31,388 nt of DNA from Campylobacterales bacterium (GTDB lineage: Bacteria > Campylobacterota > Campylobacteria > Campylobacterales > JALSKU01), in the NCBI GenBank assembly GCA_027023175.1, contig JALVWW010000255.1, positions 1 to 31,388 on the forward strand. The letters are read 5' to 3'. The position numbers were made by a program, and so were the translations under genes. Each line of letters starts with the position of its first letter. The stretch's first letter is position 1. The notes below the pieces were generated by a model. That model saw only the letters and a list, made by a program, of their open reading frames with translations. It was not told the origin of the DNA and did not search any database. This document shows, in pieces, positions 1-7,441 of the stretch.

Positions 1-378
1 GGGGCTACGGCAATAGTTGAAGGAACAGGAGATCATGCTTGTGAGTATATGACAGGCGGTGTGGCTATCATACTTGGAAAAACAGGTGCAAATTTTGCTG
101 CCGGAATGACCGGAGGAGTTGCTTTTGTATACGACAAGGACAGAGGTTTTATAGATAGACTCAATCAAGAACTTGTAGTTGCAAGAAGAATTGACAGTGA
201 TGAAATGGATGAAGCGAAGCACTTTTTGAAAAAGTTGCTTAGAGATTATATAAATCAAACAGGAAGCAACAGAGCAAAATATATACTTGAAAATTACAGA
301 CATGAAGTAAGAGAGTTTTGGATGGTAAGACCTAAAGATTTGACTAAAACTCCACTAAATCCGGATGAGGGAGATTAA
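1..378 (+). CDS. gltB: Glutamate synthase large subunit, 3' end (partial)
   Basis: The reading frame is open from base 1 and ends at TAA 376-378, so only the last 125 residues of a protein that is normally about 1,480 residues are present. The visible part is the C-terminal GXGXG beta-helix domain: glycine-rich turns such as EGTGDHACEYMTGG and FAAGMTGGVAFVYD repeat every 20-odd residues. The family converts glutamine and 2-oxoglutarate to two glutamates with NADPH, as a complex with GltD. The next gene is gltD with a two-base gap, so the pair is surely co-transcribed and the subunits are made together. The first in-frame ATG (49) is internal and is not a start. The product call is firm despite truncation by the window edge. 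Confidence 0.93.
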   Translation, partial: GATAIVEGTGDHACEYMTGGVAIILGKTGANFAAGMTGGVAFVYDKDRGFIDRLNQELVVARRIDSDEMDEAKHFLKKLLRDYINQTGSNRAKYILENYRHEVREFWMVRPKDLTKTPLNPDEGD

Positions 379-379
379 T

Positions 380-1762
380 ATGCAAAATTTTACCGAAGTA
401 GAAAGAATAGATCCTCTAAGAAGAGGCTCAAATGAAAGAATAAAAGATTATAAAGAGATATATGAGCTCTTTAAAACTCCCGATGCCGCAATACAGGCTG
501 AAAGATGTATCCAGTGTGGTGATCCTTATTGTCATAATAAATGCCCTTTACATAACTATATCCCTTTTTGGCTAAAAGCTACGGCAAATGTGGATAAAGA
601 GTTGGCTTTTAAGCTCTCAAATGAGACAAATCCATACCCTGAAATTACAGGTAGGATTTGCCCACATGATAGGCTGTGTGAGGGTGATTGTACACTAAAC
701 CAAGACGGATTTGGTGCTATTACTATAGGAGCGATTGAGACTTATATATCAGAAAATGGCTTTAAATATGGTTTAAAGCCTGAATTTCCAGGAGTAACAA
801 GTGATAAAAGGATAGCTGTCATAGGCTCAGGTCCCGCAGGTATATCGGTGGCCACATATCTTCTAAGGGCAGGTATTGGGGTAGATATGTATGAAAAAGC
901 TTCGCGACCAGGAGGACTTTTGACTTATGGAATACCAAACTTCAAGCTTGATAAAAAAATAGTCCAAAGAAGATTTGAGTGGCTACAGGAAGCAGGACTG
1001 AATTTACATCTTGGTTGTGAAGTAGGAAAAGATATCTCATTTTCCGAAATATATCAAAAATGTGACGGTATATTTATCGCTATAGGAGCACAAAAATCAA
1101 GGCGAGCAAATATAAAAAACGAAGATGCGCCGGGTACTCTGAAAGCACTTGACTTTTTGGTAAATATCCAAAAAAAGCTTTTTGGGGAGAGTGTTGATGA
1201 AAAATATAGTGTAAAAGATAAAAATGTTGTAATTATCGGTGGTGGCGATACTGCAATGGACTGCGTTAGAACTTCCATAAGAGAGGGTGCCAAAAGTGTA
1301 AAATGTCTTTACAGAAGAGACAGAGCAAATATGCCCGGAAGCAAAAAAGAGATAAAAAATGCTTATGATGAAGGTGTAGAATTTGTTTTTAATGCCAGTC
1401 CAAAAGAGGTCGTAGTCAACAGTGAAGGAAGAGTTATCGCTGTTGAAATACAAAAGACAATGCTTGGAGAAAAAGATAGTTCAGGAAGACAAAGAGTGGA
1501 AGTGGTCAAGGGGAGTGACTTTAGGGTTGAAGCTGATATAGTTATATTTTCTTTGGGTTTTTCTCCAGAAGTTCCATCTTTTTTGGCTGAAAACGGGATA
1601 GAAGTCAATAAATGGGGTGGTATAGTTATTGACAAAAATTACGAAACAAGTAAAAAAGGAATCTTTGCAGGAGGAGATTGTTACAGGGGTGCTGATTTGG
1701 TTGTAAGAGCTGCCAATGACGGAAAAGAAGCAGCTCACCAAATCATAAAAAAGTTAAAATAG
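380..1762 (+). CDS. gltD: Glutamate synthase small subunit (NADPH, FAD, Fe-S)
   Basis: 460 residues, a typical GltD length. The N-terminal cysteine clusters that bind the 4Fe-4S centres are intact: C43, C46, C51, C55 (CIQCGDPYCHNKC) and C94, C100, C104. An FAD-binding dinucleotide fold follows (VIGSGPAGISVA), then GGLLTYGIPNFKLDK, a second NADPH-binding fold (VVIIGGGDTAMDC), and a C-terminal FAD contact (GIFAGGDCYRGADLVV). It passes electrons from NADPH to GltB for glutamate formation. I chose ATG 380 because AGGGAG at 368-373 sits six bases upstream. An in-frame ATG at 365 would overlap the gltB stop and lacks such a site. It is followed after two bases by the IMPase-family gene. Confidence 0.96.
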   Translation: MQNFTEVERIDPLRRGSNERIKDYKEIYELFKTPDAAIQAERCIQCGDPYCHNKCPLHNYIPFWLKATANVDKELAFKLSNETNPYPEITGRICPHDRLCEGDCTLNQDGFGAITIGAIETYISENGFKYGLKPEFPGVTSDKRIAVIGSGPAGISVATYLLRAGIGVDMYEKASRPGGLLTYGIPNFKLDKKIVQRRFEWLQEAGLNLHLGCEVGKDISFSEIYQKCDGIFIAIGAQKSRRANIKNEDAPGTLKALDFLVNIQKKLFGESVDEKYSVKDKNVVIIGGGDTAMDCVRTSIREGAKSVKCLYRRDRANMPGSKKEIKNAYDEGVEFVFNASPKEVVVNSEGRVIAVEIQKTMLGEKDSSGRQRVEVVKGSDFRVEADIVIFSLGFSPEVPSFLAENGIEVNKWGGIVIDKNYETSKKGIFAGGDCYRGADLVVRAANDGKEAAHQIIKKLK

Positions 1763-1764
1763 AT

Positions 1765-2481
1765 ATGGATTTTATAAAAAGTGTTATAAAAGCCAATCAA
1801 GAGATATCTGAACTTTTAATGGCCGACAACCCTTTATTTAAAAAAAAGCTTCAAAAAGGAGCGGGCGGAGATATCAGCAGGGTTGTAGATATGGAAGCTG
1901 AAAAGATTTTTGTAAAACATTTGGGAAAATTTGGACAAATTATATCTGAAGAGTCCGGTATCATTGGAGAAGGCAAAGAGAGTATTATCATAGACCCTAT
2001 AGACGGTAGTGAAAATTTCATATCAGGGTTGCCCTATTTTGGAAGCTCGGTAGCAAGAAAAAAAGATGGCAAAGTATGTGATGGAGTTATTTGTAATTTT
2101 GCCAATGGAGATATTTTTATAAAAAATGATAAAGGTTTTAAAAAAGCAAATATAAAAAGAGAAGATTTTTCAGAAATTACAAGTAATAATTATGCTACAA
2201 TAGGTATTTATGAAAGAGCTTATGCCTCTTCAAAACTTGTTTGTGATGTAAATAAAATTGGACTTAAATACAGAAGTCCCGGTGCATTGGCACTCTCTCT
2301 TGCTTATGCGCATAATTTTAGATTTGTTATATTTGAGGGTAAAGTAAGAGAGTATGATATAGCGGCAGGAATGTATATGTGTGATGATATGGAAGTGTTG
2401 CTTGAAGATGAAGTAATAGTCATATCCAATGATAAAAAACTGTTTGAAAGATTAACTACAATTGTGCGAGGTTTGAAATGA
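1765..2481 (+). CDS. Inositol monophosphatase family phosphatase (CysQ/SuhB-like)
   Basis: 238 residues. The metal-dependent phosphatase signature is complete: EES at residues 62-64, DPIDGSENF with metal ligands D77 and D80, and a C-terminal EYDIAAG corresponding to the family's WDxAAG motif. The family hydrolyses small phosphate monoesters (inositol phosphate, 3'-phosphoadenosine 5'-phosphate, fructose bisphosphate). Which substrate applies cannot be read from the sequence, so I give no symbol. It starts two bases after the gltD stop and its TGA overlaps the accD start as ATGA, implying translational coupling. The order IMPase-accD-rlmH-dksA-like is one I remember from Campylobacter jejuni, which supports an ancestral operon. 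Confidence 0.88.
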   Translation: MDFIKSVIKANQEISELLMADNPLFKKKLQKGAGGDISRVVDMEAEKIFVKHLGKFGQIISEESGIIGEGKESIIIDPIDGSENFISGLPYFGSSVARKKDGKVCDGVICNFANGDIFIKNDKGFKKANIKREDFSEITSNNYATIGIYERAYASSKLVCDVNKIGLKYRSPGALALSLAYAHNFRFVIFEGKVREYDIAAGMYMCDDMEVLLEDEVIVISNDKKLFERLTTIVRGLK

Positions 2482-3341
2482 ATTTTGGTAATATATTCAG
2501 CAAAATGAGAAGACAACAGCCTACAAAGGAAGAGGTGCCAAGTCATTGGGTGAAATGCCCCAGTTGTAACTCTTTGATGTACTATAAAGAGGTCGAAAAC
2601 CTTTTAAATGTTTGTCCAAAGTGTAATTTTCATATGAGGATATCTGCCAAAAAGCGTATCGATATGCTGGCTGATGAGGGCACATTTGTTGAATTGGACA
2701 GTGAACTTGAACCAAATGATCCGTTGCACTTTGTAGATAAAAAATCTTATAAAAAAAGAATAACAGAAGGATATGAAAAAACCGGCAGAAAGTCTTCGGC
2801 TATAAGCGGTGAGTGTGAAATAAATTCCAGACTTGTGCAGTTGGTGGTTTTTGATTTTGCTTTTATGGGCGGTAGTCTGGGCTCAGTTGAGGGTGAAAAA
2901 ATAGTAAGAGCAATCAATAGAGCCATAGCAAAAAGAACCCCGCTTATTATCGTAAGTGCTAGTGGAGGCGCCAGGATGCAAGAGAGTACATTTTCACTTT
3001 TGCAAATGTCAAAAACTGCTGCAGCATTGGCAAAGCTTGATGATGAGGGATTGCCTTATATTTCAGTATTGACTGATCCTACTATGGGGGGAGTCAGTGC
3101 CTCTTTTGCATGGCTTGGAGACATCATAATGGCCGAACCCAAAGCTTTGATAGGATTTGCAGGGCAAAGAGTAATAAAACAAACTATAGGAGCTGATTTA
3201 CCTGAAGGTTTTCAAAGGTCCGAGTTTTTACTTGAGCACGGACTTATTGATATGATAGTCCAAAGAGGAGATATGAAAAAAACCATCAGTGACTTTTTGA
3301 CATTTTTTGAAGATAAAAAAGATAATAAAGCCGAAAGTTAA
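2478..3341 (+). CDS. accD: Acetyl-CoA carboxylase carboxyltransferase subunit beta
   Basis: 287 residues, normal AccD length. The N-terminal C4 zinc ribbon is C27-x2-C30-x15-C46-x2-C49. The crotonase-like carboxyltransferase core follows, with SASGGARMQES, PTMGGVSASFA and a GFAGQRVIKQT segment that helps bind acetyl-CoA. With AccA it transfers CO2 from carboxybiotin to acetyl-CoA, making malonyl-CoA for fatty-acid synthesis in the cytoplasm. Its ATG overlaps the upstream stop (ATGA). AccA, AccB and AccC are not encoded in this window. The next gene, rlmH, begins five bases after its stop. Confidence 0.97.
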   Translation: MNFGNIFSKMRRQQPTKEEVPSHWVKCPSCNSLMYYKEVENLLNVCPKCNFHMRISAKKRIDMLADEGTFVELDSELEPNDPLHFVDKKSYKKRITEGYEKTGRKSSAISGECEINSRLVQLVVFDFAFMGGSLGSVEGEKIVRAINRAIAKRTPLIIVSASGGARMQESTFSLLQMSKTAAALAKLDDEGLPYISVLTDPTMGGVSASFAWLGDIIMAEPKALIGFAGQRVIKQTIGADLPEGFQRSEFLLEHGLIDMIVQRGDMKKTISDFLTFFEDKKDNKAES

Positions 3342-3345
3342 AAAG

Positions 3346-3804
3346 TTGCATAGGGTAAAAGTTTATACGATAGAAAAAGAGATAAATGATGAATATGAAA
3401 CTATCTCCAAGAGTTATAAAAAAATGATTTCAAAATATGCAAAATTTGAACATATTGTATGTTTCAACAAAACAGTGGCAAAAGCACAAAAGAGTGAAGC
3501 AAGCAGAGCCAAAAAAAGTTATACCGATGTATATGAAAAAAAATTGGGCAGATTCAATATCGCACTCGATGAAAAAGGGAGAATGTTAGATAGTATTGAA
3601 TTCAGTAAGATTTTTAAAAAAGAGGATGAGATATATTTTTTTATAGGCGGAGCATATGGTTTTGAGGATAAGTTTTTGGATAGTTGTGATAAGGTGATAT
3701 CACTATCGAAATTAACATTTTCACACAAGATAGCAAAAATTGTTTTATTTGAGCAAATATATAGAGCATTAAGTATAGTAAACAATCACCCGTATCACAA
3801 GTAA
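3346..3804 (+). CDS. rlmH: 23S rRNA (pseudouridine1915-N3)-methyltransferase
   Basis: 152 residues from TTG 3346. RlmH is a SPOUT-family enzyme that methylates pseudouridine 1915 in 23S rRNA of the 70S ribosome. The C-terminal trefoil-knot SAM site is clear: FIGGAYGFEDKFLD, then LSKLTFSHKIAKIVL, and a terminal YRALSIVNNHPYHK that ends exactly like RlmH proteins. I placed the start at TTG 3346 because the resulting N-terminus (M-HRVKVYTIEKE) aligns with my memory of the Helicobacter pylori protein. The longer frame from TTG 3307 would lie inside accD and adds 13 lysine-rich residues with no family counterpart. There is no strong Shine-Dalgarno site, so translation may depend on coupling to accD. 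Confidence 0.93.
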   Translation: MHRVKVYTIEKEINDEYETISKSYKKMISKYAKFEHIVCFNKTVAKAQKSEASRAKKSYTDVYEKKLGRFNIALDEKGRMLDSIEFSKIFKKEDEIYFFIGGAYGFEDKFLDSCDKVISLSKLTFSHKIAKIVLFEQIYRALSIVNNHPYHK

Positions 3805-3809
3805 TTTTT

Positions 3810-3851
3810 TATAGTGGCGGTTAAAAATTGCCATTATACAAAGTTACTTTG
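3810..3851 (+). promoter_or_regulatory. Paired hairpins in the rlmH-dksA gap
   Basis: An imperfect stem of nine pairs joins 3810-3818 (TATAGTGGC) to 3830-3838 (GCCATTATA), with one G-T pair and further wobble pairs in the loop neck. It is followed by a short stem CAAAG 3839-3843 with CTTTG 3847-3851, which touches the GAAGGAG ribosome site of the next gene. There is no T-run after the first stem, so a classic terminator is unlikely. An attenuator or RNA-processing site is possible. This is seen in sequence only. Confidence 0.4.
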
Positions 3852-3862
3852 AAGGAGAATAT

Positions 3863-4213
3863 GTGAAAGAGAGTGATTTGAGGTTTTTTGAGAATTTGCT
3901 AGATATCAGAAAAGAGCAAATACAAAACAATATAAACAATGCATTAAAAGATATGCAAGAATTACAAAAAACTGATGCATCTGATGAAGCTGACCATGCC
4001 TCAATAAGTTCTGACAGGCTAACCAAACATGCTATAAACAAACAACAAGCCGAGGAGCTTAAAGAGATAGAATATGCTAAGAACAAGATAAAAGAGGGAA
4101 GATATGGAATTTGTGAAATGTGTGAAGAAAGTATTTCTGTTCAAAGGCTTAAAGTCAAACCTCATGCAAAATATTGTATAGTATGTAGGGAGATTATAGA
4201 AAAACAAAACTAA
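3863..4213 (+). CDS. DksA/TraR family zinc-finger transcription factor
   Basis: 116 residues, starting at GTG 3863 with GAAGGAG (3851-3857) five bases upstream. The overlapping ATG 3861 is followed at once by TGA. The N-terminal half is an alpha-helical coiled coil whose tip carries DASDEADHAS, matching the DxxDxA motif that DksA inserts into the RNA polymerase secondary channel. The C-terminus holds a C4 zinc finger, CEMCEE...YCIVCRE, with C-x2-C and C-x2-C pairs. Such proteins tune rRNA and amino-acid promoters together with ppGpp. At 116 residues it is shorter than E. coli DksA (151) but typical of Campylobacterota DksA-like proteins. It sits between rlmH and a membrane protein, the same order I recall in Campylobacter. 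Confidence 0.88.
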   Translation: MKESDLRFFENLLDIRKEQIQNNINNALKDMQELQKTDASDEADHASISSDRLTKHAINKQQAEELKEIEYAKNKIKEGRYGICEMCEESISVQRLKVKPHAKYCIVCREIIEKQN

Positions 4214-4223
4214 AGGGTGCGAA

Positions 4224-5234
4224 ATGGGATTAAAAAAATATATTTTATTTTCAATTATTTTTATTGTGGCTGTAGGAGCTTATGTATATAGTTTCAACGG
4301 TGATACTTATACTCTAACATTTTTTGGTGTTCCTTTGTCCTTAAAAGTTGCCTTATGGGTTGTATTGCCTACGGTTATATTGGTTGTTACATCGGTATTG
4401 CATATGGTTTTTTATAGTTTTAAAAATTATTTGATACAGAGAAATTTACAAAAAGATTATAAAACATATCTTCAATATGTAAAATACCATATGCTTGGTG
4501 ACAGGAAAAATATGAACTTTACAACAAAATGGTATGATTTGCCTGCAAGAGTATTAAACCATTTTAAATTTGATGCAACCCATGATGCAAGTGATATAAA
4601 TGATGATGAGTTAAAAGAAGTTATTGATATTCTTAAAAAAATAGAATCAGGAGAGTATGTAAGCCTTAAAAAATACAAACTTCCGAAAGATAACTACTTT
4701 GTTAAGAAAAATATCCTTAATAAACTCTCAAATGATAAAAAAGAGTCAGAAAATATCCTGAAAAACTGTGAAGATAAAAGTAACGAGATATGTCAAAAAG
4801 CTTTTGAGATATATTGTACATATGCAAGCTTCAGCGATATAAAAAAGCAGGATTTTGAGATAAAAAAAGAAATTTTTGATAAACTTATGCAAAGATTTGA
4901 GGACAAAGAGGATGATTTCAAGCTCAGTGTTGATGAGTTAAAAGAGTTACTTAAGCAGTTTGATTTTGATAAGAGAGACTACTTGATGTATGCCAAAAAA
5001 TTAAAAACTCTATTGGGTCCTGAAGCGGTACTTTCTACCTTTGAAACTCTTTCAAATGAAAAAGAGGAAGCACTACAGGCCTATTTGTATCTATTATTTG
5101 AATTTCAAATGATAGACAAAGCTAGAGAATTACTTTTGTCTTTGCAATCAAAAGAGTGTAAAAAATTTAAATATATCCTTGAATTGAAAGATTGCGGAAA
5201 AAATTTTGATATAGATATATTCTTTGATATATAA
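4224..5234 (+). CDS. Two-TM membrane protein of unknown function
   Basis: 336 residues that I cannot assign to a named family. Residues about 6-24 and 38-68 are hydrophobic and likely form two membrane helices with a short loop (YSFNGDTYTLTFFGVP) between them. The remaining ~265 residues are a charged, lysine- and glutamate-rich, largely helical cytoplasmic region with no cysteine pairs or catalytic motif I recognise. The start ATG 4224 follows an AAGGG ribosome site ten bases after the dksA-like stop. I recall a membrane protein at the same place, between the dksA-like gene and dusB, in Campylobacter jejuni. Conservation of position therefore suggests a lineage-specific housekeeping role. 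The stop codon is directly followed by the repeat array at 5237-5353. Confidence 0.75.
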   Translation: MGLKKYILFSIIFIVAVGAYVYSFNGDTYTLTFFGVPLSLKVALWVVLPTVILVVTSVLHMVFYSFKNYLIQRNLQKDYKTYLQYVKYHMLGDRKNMNFTTKWYDLPARVLNHFKFDATHDASDINDDELKEVIDILKKIESGEYVSLKKYKLPKDNYFVKKNILNKLSNDKKESENILKNCEDKSNEICQKAFEIYCTYASFSDIKKQDFEIKKEIFDKLMQRFEDKEDDFKLSVDELKELLKQFDFDKRDYLMYAKKLKTLLGPEAVLSTFETLSNEKEEALQAYLYLLFEFQMIDKARELLLSLQSKECKKFKYILELKDCGKNFDIDIFFDI

Positions 5235-5236
5235 AA

Positions 5237-5353
5237 AGCGAGTGGCGGGTAGCGAGTGGTGGATAGCAATAATTCTACAATAAACTTCTACCTTCTACCC
5301 TCAACCTTCAACCTTCAACCTTCAACCTTCAACCTTCAACCTTCAACCTTCAA
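5237..5353. repeat. Heptamer repeat arrays before dusB
   Basis: Two heptad-phased arrays face each other. Bases 5237-5267 carry G-rich units AGCGAGT, GGCGGGT, AGCGAGT, GGTGGAT on the plus strand; read as 14-mers, 5238-5251 and 5252-5265 match at 12 of 14 positions. Bases 5305-5353 are seven perfect copies of CCTTCAA (TTGAAGG on the minus strand), preceded by three decayed units at 5284-5304. GGGTAG at 5247-5252 is complementary to CTACCC at 5295-5300. The element begins two bases after the TAA of the upstream gene and ends eight bases before the dusB ATG, so it replaces the usual ribosome-binding region. Copy number could vary by slippage. This is not a CRISPR array, since there are no spacers. 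Confidence 0.9.
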
Positions 5354-5361
5354 GCTTTGAA

Positions 5362-6294
5362 ATGATAGATTTTTCAAAAAAAGACCTTTTGTTTTTGGCT
5401 CCCCTTGCAGGGTTTACTGATCTTCCTTTTAGACAGGTAGTCAAAAAATTTGGAGCTGATGTTACTATAAGCGAAATGATTAGCTCCAATGCGCTTGTTT
5501 ATAACTCTAAAAAAACTTACAAGATGTTAGAAAAAGCTCCAAATGAAACTCCATACATTGTTCAAATAGCTGGAAGCAATATAGATATTATCAAAGATGC
5601 TGTATTGATATTGAACGATATTGAGGGGATTGACGGTATTGATTTAAATTGTGGATGTCCTGTGCCCAAAGTAGTCAAACAAGGCAGTGGAAGTGCACTC
5701 TTAAATGATTTGCCAAAAATGGGTAAAATCATAGAAACGATAAAAAAATACTCCAACAAACAATATACCTCAGTAAAAAGCAGGCTTGGTTTTAGTGACA
5801 AAAAACCTGAGACAATAGCTAAGGTTTGTGAAGAGAGCGGGGCGGATTTTGTTACTTTTCATGCAAGAACAAGAAGCGATGCATATAAAAAAGATAGGAT
5901 TGACTATGAATCAATCGCAAAAGCAAAGCAAGCTATATCTATACCATTGGTAGCCAACGGAGATATAACCACTTTGGAAATTTATAACGAAGTCAAAAAA
6001 ATAACCGGTGCTGATGCTGTTATGATAGGAAGAGGAGCTGTGGGTAATCCCTGGATATTTTATCAGATAAAAAATTCTCTAAAAACCGTTGAAAAAGAGA
6101 AGATAAAAGAGATAGTGCTAGAGCATTTTGAGAGTATGCTGAGTTTTTATGGAGAAAGGGCAGTAGGAATTTTTAGAAAACATATCCATTCCTATTCGAA
6201 AAACTTTCCCAATGCTACAATTTTCAGAAACAAGGTAAACAGAGTAGAAGACCCTCTTTTGATAAAAGAGTATATAAATGAATTTTTTAACTAG
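5362..6294 (+). CDS. dusB: tRNA-dihydrouridine synthase
   Basis: 310 residues, an FMN-dependent TIM-barrel enzyme that reduces uridines in the tRNA D-loop. The N-terminus has the family start APLAGFTDLPFRQVVKKFGAD. LNCGCPVPKVVKQGSGSALL carries the catalytic cysteine of the NxGCP motif. SVKSRLGF, FHARTR and VANGDI line the FMN site, and MIGRGAVGNPWIF binds the FMN phosphate. The C-terminal helical domain is also present. DusB is the most likely subgroup by overall pattern, but A/B/C assignment is tentative. The ATG at 5362 has no Shine-Dalgarno site because the CCTTCAA array lies immediately upstream. The 3' end overlaps the convergent fliO end by eight bases. Confidence 0.92.
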   Translation: MIDFSKKDLLFLAPLAGFTDLPFRQVVKKFGADVTISEMISSNALVYNSKKTYKMLEKAPNETPYIVQIAGSNIDIIKDAVLILNDIEGIDGIDLNCGCPVPKVVKQGSGSALLNDLPKMGKIIETIKKYSNKQYTSVKSRLGFSDKKPETIAKVCEESGADFVTFHARTRSDAYKKDRIDYESIAKAKQAISIPLVANGDITTLEIYNEVKKITGADAVMIGRGAVGNPWIFYQIKNSLKTVEKEKIKEIVLEHFESMLSFYGERAVGIFRKHIHSYSKNFPNATIFRNKVNRVEDPLLIKEYINEFFN

Positions 6295-7144
6295 TGCTCA
6301 AATCAAGACTTGCTTTATCTCTGTAGTTGGAGAGCTTATCATTTCCTACTTTTAAAAATTCATCCAGTTTTTGTCTGTTTCTTGCAAACATTTCTTCAAA
6401 CTCTTCATCGCTTTCAAGTGTAGAGTTATCACTTGAAAATTTATCTAGGAGTTGGTTTGATGAGCCTGTTAAAATAAGATATTTTTTATCCTTGTATGAA
6501 AGAACCAAAACACTGTTTTTGGGATCGATTTGTTTTCTATATACTATTTTTACTTCATCTTCATTTATATCATTTTTAAATAGCCAGTTTTTACCAGAAT
6601 TTGGTTTGGTCACTCTTTTTTTTACAATCCAAAGAACTAGCAATAGCAGTACCAAAACAAGTATAACCATATAGTATCTGCTGTCATTGTAACCAGATTT
6701 GTCCAAAGGCAGTGTATTGAAACTGTTTGGAGTCGGTTTATTTTTTACGGTAGTTGATTTTGATAGATTGGATATGGTTTTTGCTCTTAGTCTAAGCCCG
6801 AAACCGTCAGTTGTCTTTGATGCAATGATGTGGATATTCTTTTTAGCTTTAAGAATTATATTTATACTATTTTTTTTGGGAATTATGTGAACTTGATTTA
6901 CTATAGGTGAATTTATATTTTTGGTAACTTCTTTGTTAAAGTTTATATTGTTTAAAGTGATATTGTAACCACCGTCAATTTTTTTCAAAAACAGTTTTCC
7001 ATTATACGGTGTATCGAAAGAGAGCATTATATCAACTCTGTCGTCTCTATCATATGTATTGTATGTAAGAAGTGTGGTTGCAAAAAGATTTAACTGTAAA
7101 AAGAAGATAATAGCTATAAATTTGACAGTTTTTAAAGATATCAA
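6287..7144 (-). CDS. fliO: FliO-like flagellar export protein with periplasmic N-domain
   Basis: 285 residues. A signal-peptide-like hydrophobic segment (residues 5-22) is followed by a ~100-residue beta-rich periplasmic region resembling AMIN-type domains, then a linker, and a strong membrane helix at about 157-175 (YYMVILVLVLLLLVLWIV). The short cytoplasmic FliO domain follows (VKIVYRKQIDPKNSVLVLSYKDKKYLI in two parts), ending in an acidic tail. FliO helps assemble the FliP/FliQ/FliR export gate. Campylobacter and Helicobacter FliO are known to carry such an enlarged periplasmic part, unlike the short enterobacterial protein. The start is TTG 7144 (GGAG five bases upstream), overlapping the fliN stop as TTGA. 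The 3' end overlaps dusB antisense by eight bases. Confidence 0.8.
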   Translation of the reverse strand: MISLKTVKFIAIIFFLQLNLFATTLLTYNTYDRDDRVDIMLSFDTPYNGKLFLKKIDGGYNITLNNINFNKEVTKNINSPIVNQVHIIPKKNSINIILKAKKNIHIIASKTTDGFGLRLRAKTISNLSKSTTVKNKPTPNSFNTLPLDKSGYNDSRYYMVILVLVLLLLVLWIVKKRVTKPNSGKNWLFKNDINEDEVKIVYRKQIDPKNSVLVLSYKDKKYLILTGSSNQLLDKFSSDNSTLESDEEFEEMFARNRQKLDEFLKVGNDKLSNYRDKASLDLSTS

Positions 7145-7440
7145 GTGAGCTCCTTACTGAAATATTGAATGACAGATTTGGAATCGAGTATTTCATTTAT
7201 CCTTACTGCAAGGTTTTTTTCATAAACCATAACTTCACCTTTGCCTATGATTTTATTGTTTATAAAAAGCTCAACACTCTCTCCGGCAGGTTTTTGCAAA
7301 TCTATGACTGAACCTTTTGAAAGTTTTAGTATTTCATCAATGGCAAGTGTCGTAGAGCCAAGCTCTGCGGTAAAAACAACACTGATGTCATCTAGCTTTT
7401 CGTATTGGGATTTGTCTAGTTTTTGCAATATTTCTTCCAA
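7141..7440 (-). CDS. fliN: Flagellar motor switch protein FliN
   Basis: 99 residues from TTG 7440. This is the SpoA/FliN domain that forms the lower C-ring of the flagellar switch and docks the FliH-FliI export ATPase. Characteristic features are an acidic-hydrophobic strand ISVVFTAELGSTTLAIDEIL, then LSKGSVIDLQKPAGE, VELFINNKIIGKGEV and AVRINEIL. I chose TTG 7440 because GAGGA (7449-7453 on the complement) lies eight bases upstream and only one base separates it from the cheX-like stop. An alternative TTG at 7467 would add nine residues and overlap the upstream gene by 26 bases. It is coupled to fliO by overlap. Confidence 0.9.
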   Translation of the reverse strand: MEEILQKLDKSQYEKLDDISVVFTAELGSTTLAIDEILKLSKGSVIDLQKPAGESVELFINNKIIGKGEVMVYEKNLAVRINEILDSKSVIQYFSKELT

Positions 7441-7441
7441 A

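Noticed and set aside
365..379. Upstream ATG of gltD at 365
   Set aside because: It lies within gltB coding sequence, and its region contains the AGGGAG site that serves ATG 380.
1054..1741. Antisense open frames inside gltD
   Set aside because: They lie opposite a gene with complete catalytic motifs, lack ribosome sites, and encode low-complexity Ser/Phe/Ile-rich peptides typical of shadow frames.
3307..3345. Longer rlmH from TTG 3307
   Set aside because: The extra 13 Lys-rich residues lie inside accD and have no counterpart in the RlmH family.
5284..5353. CRISPR array
   Set aside because: The repeats are 7 bases and directly abutting, with no spacers and no cas genes in the window.
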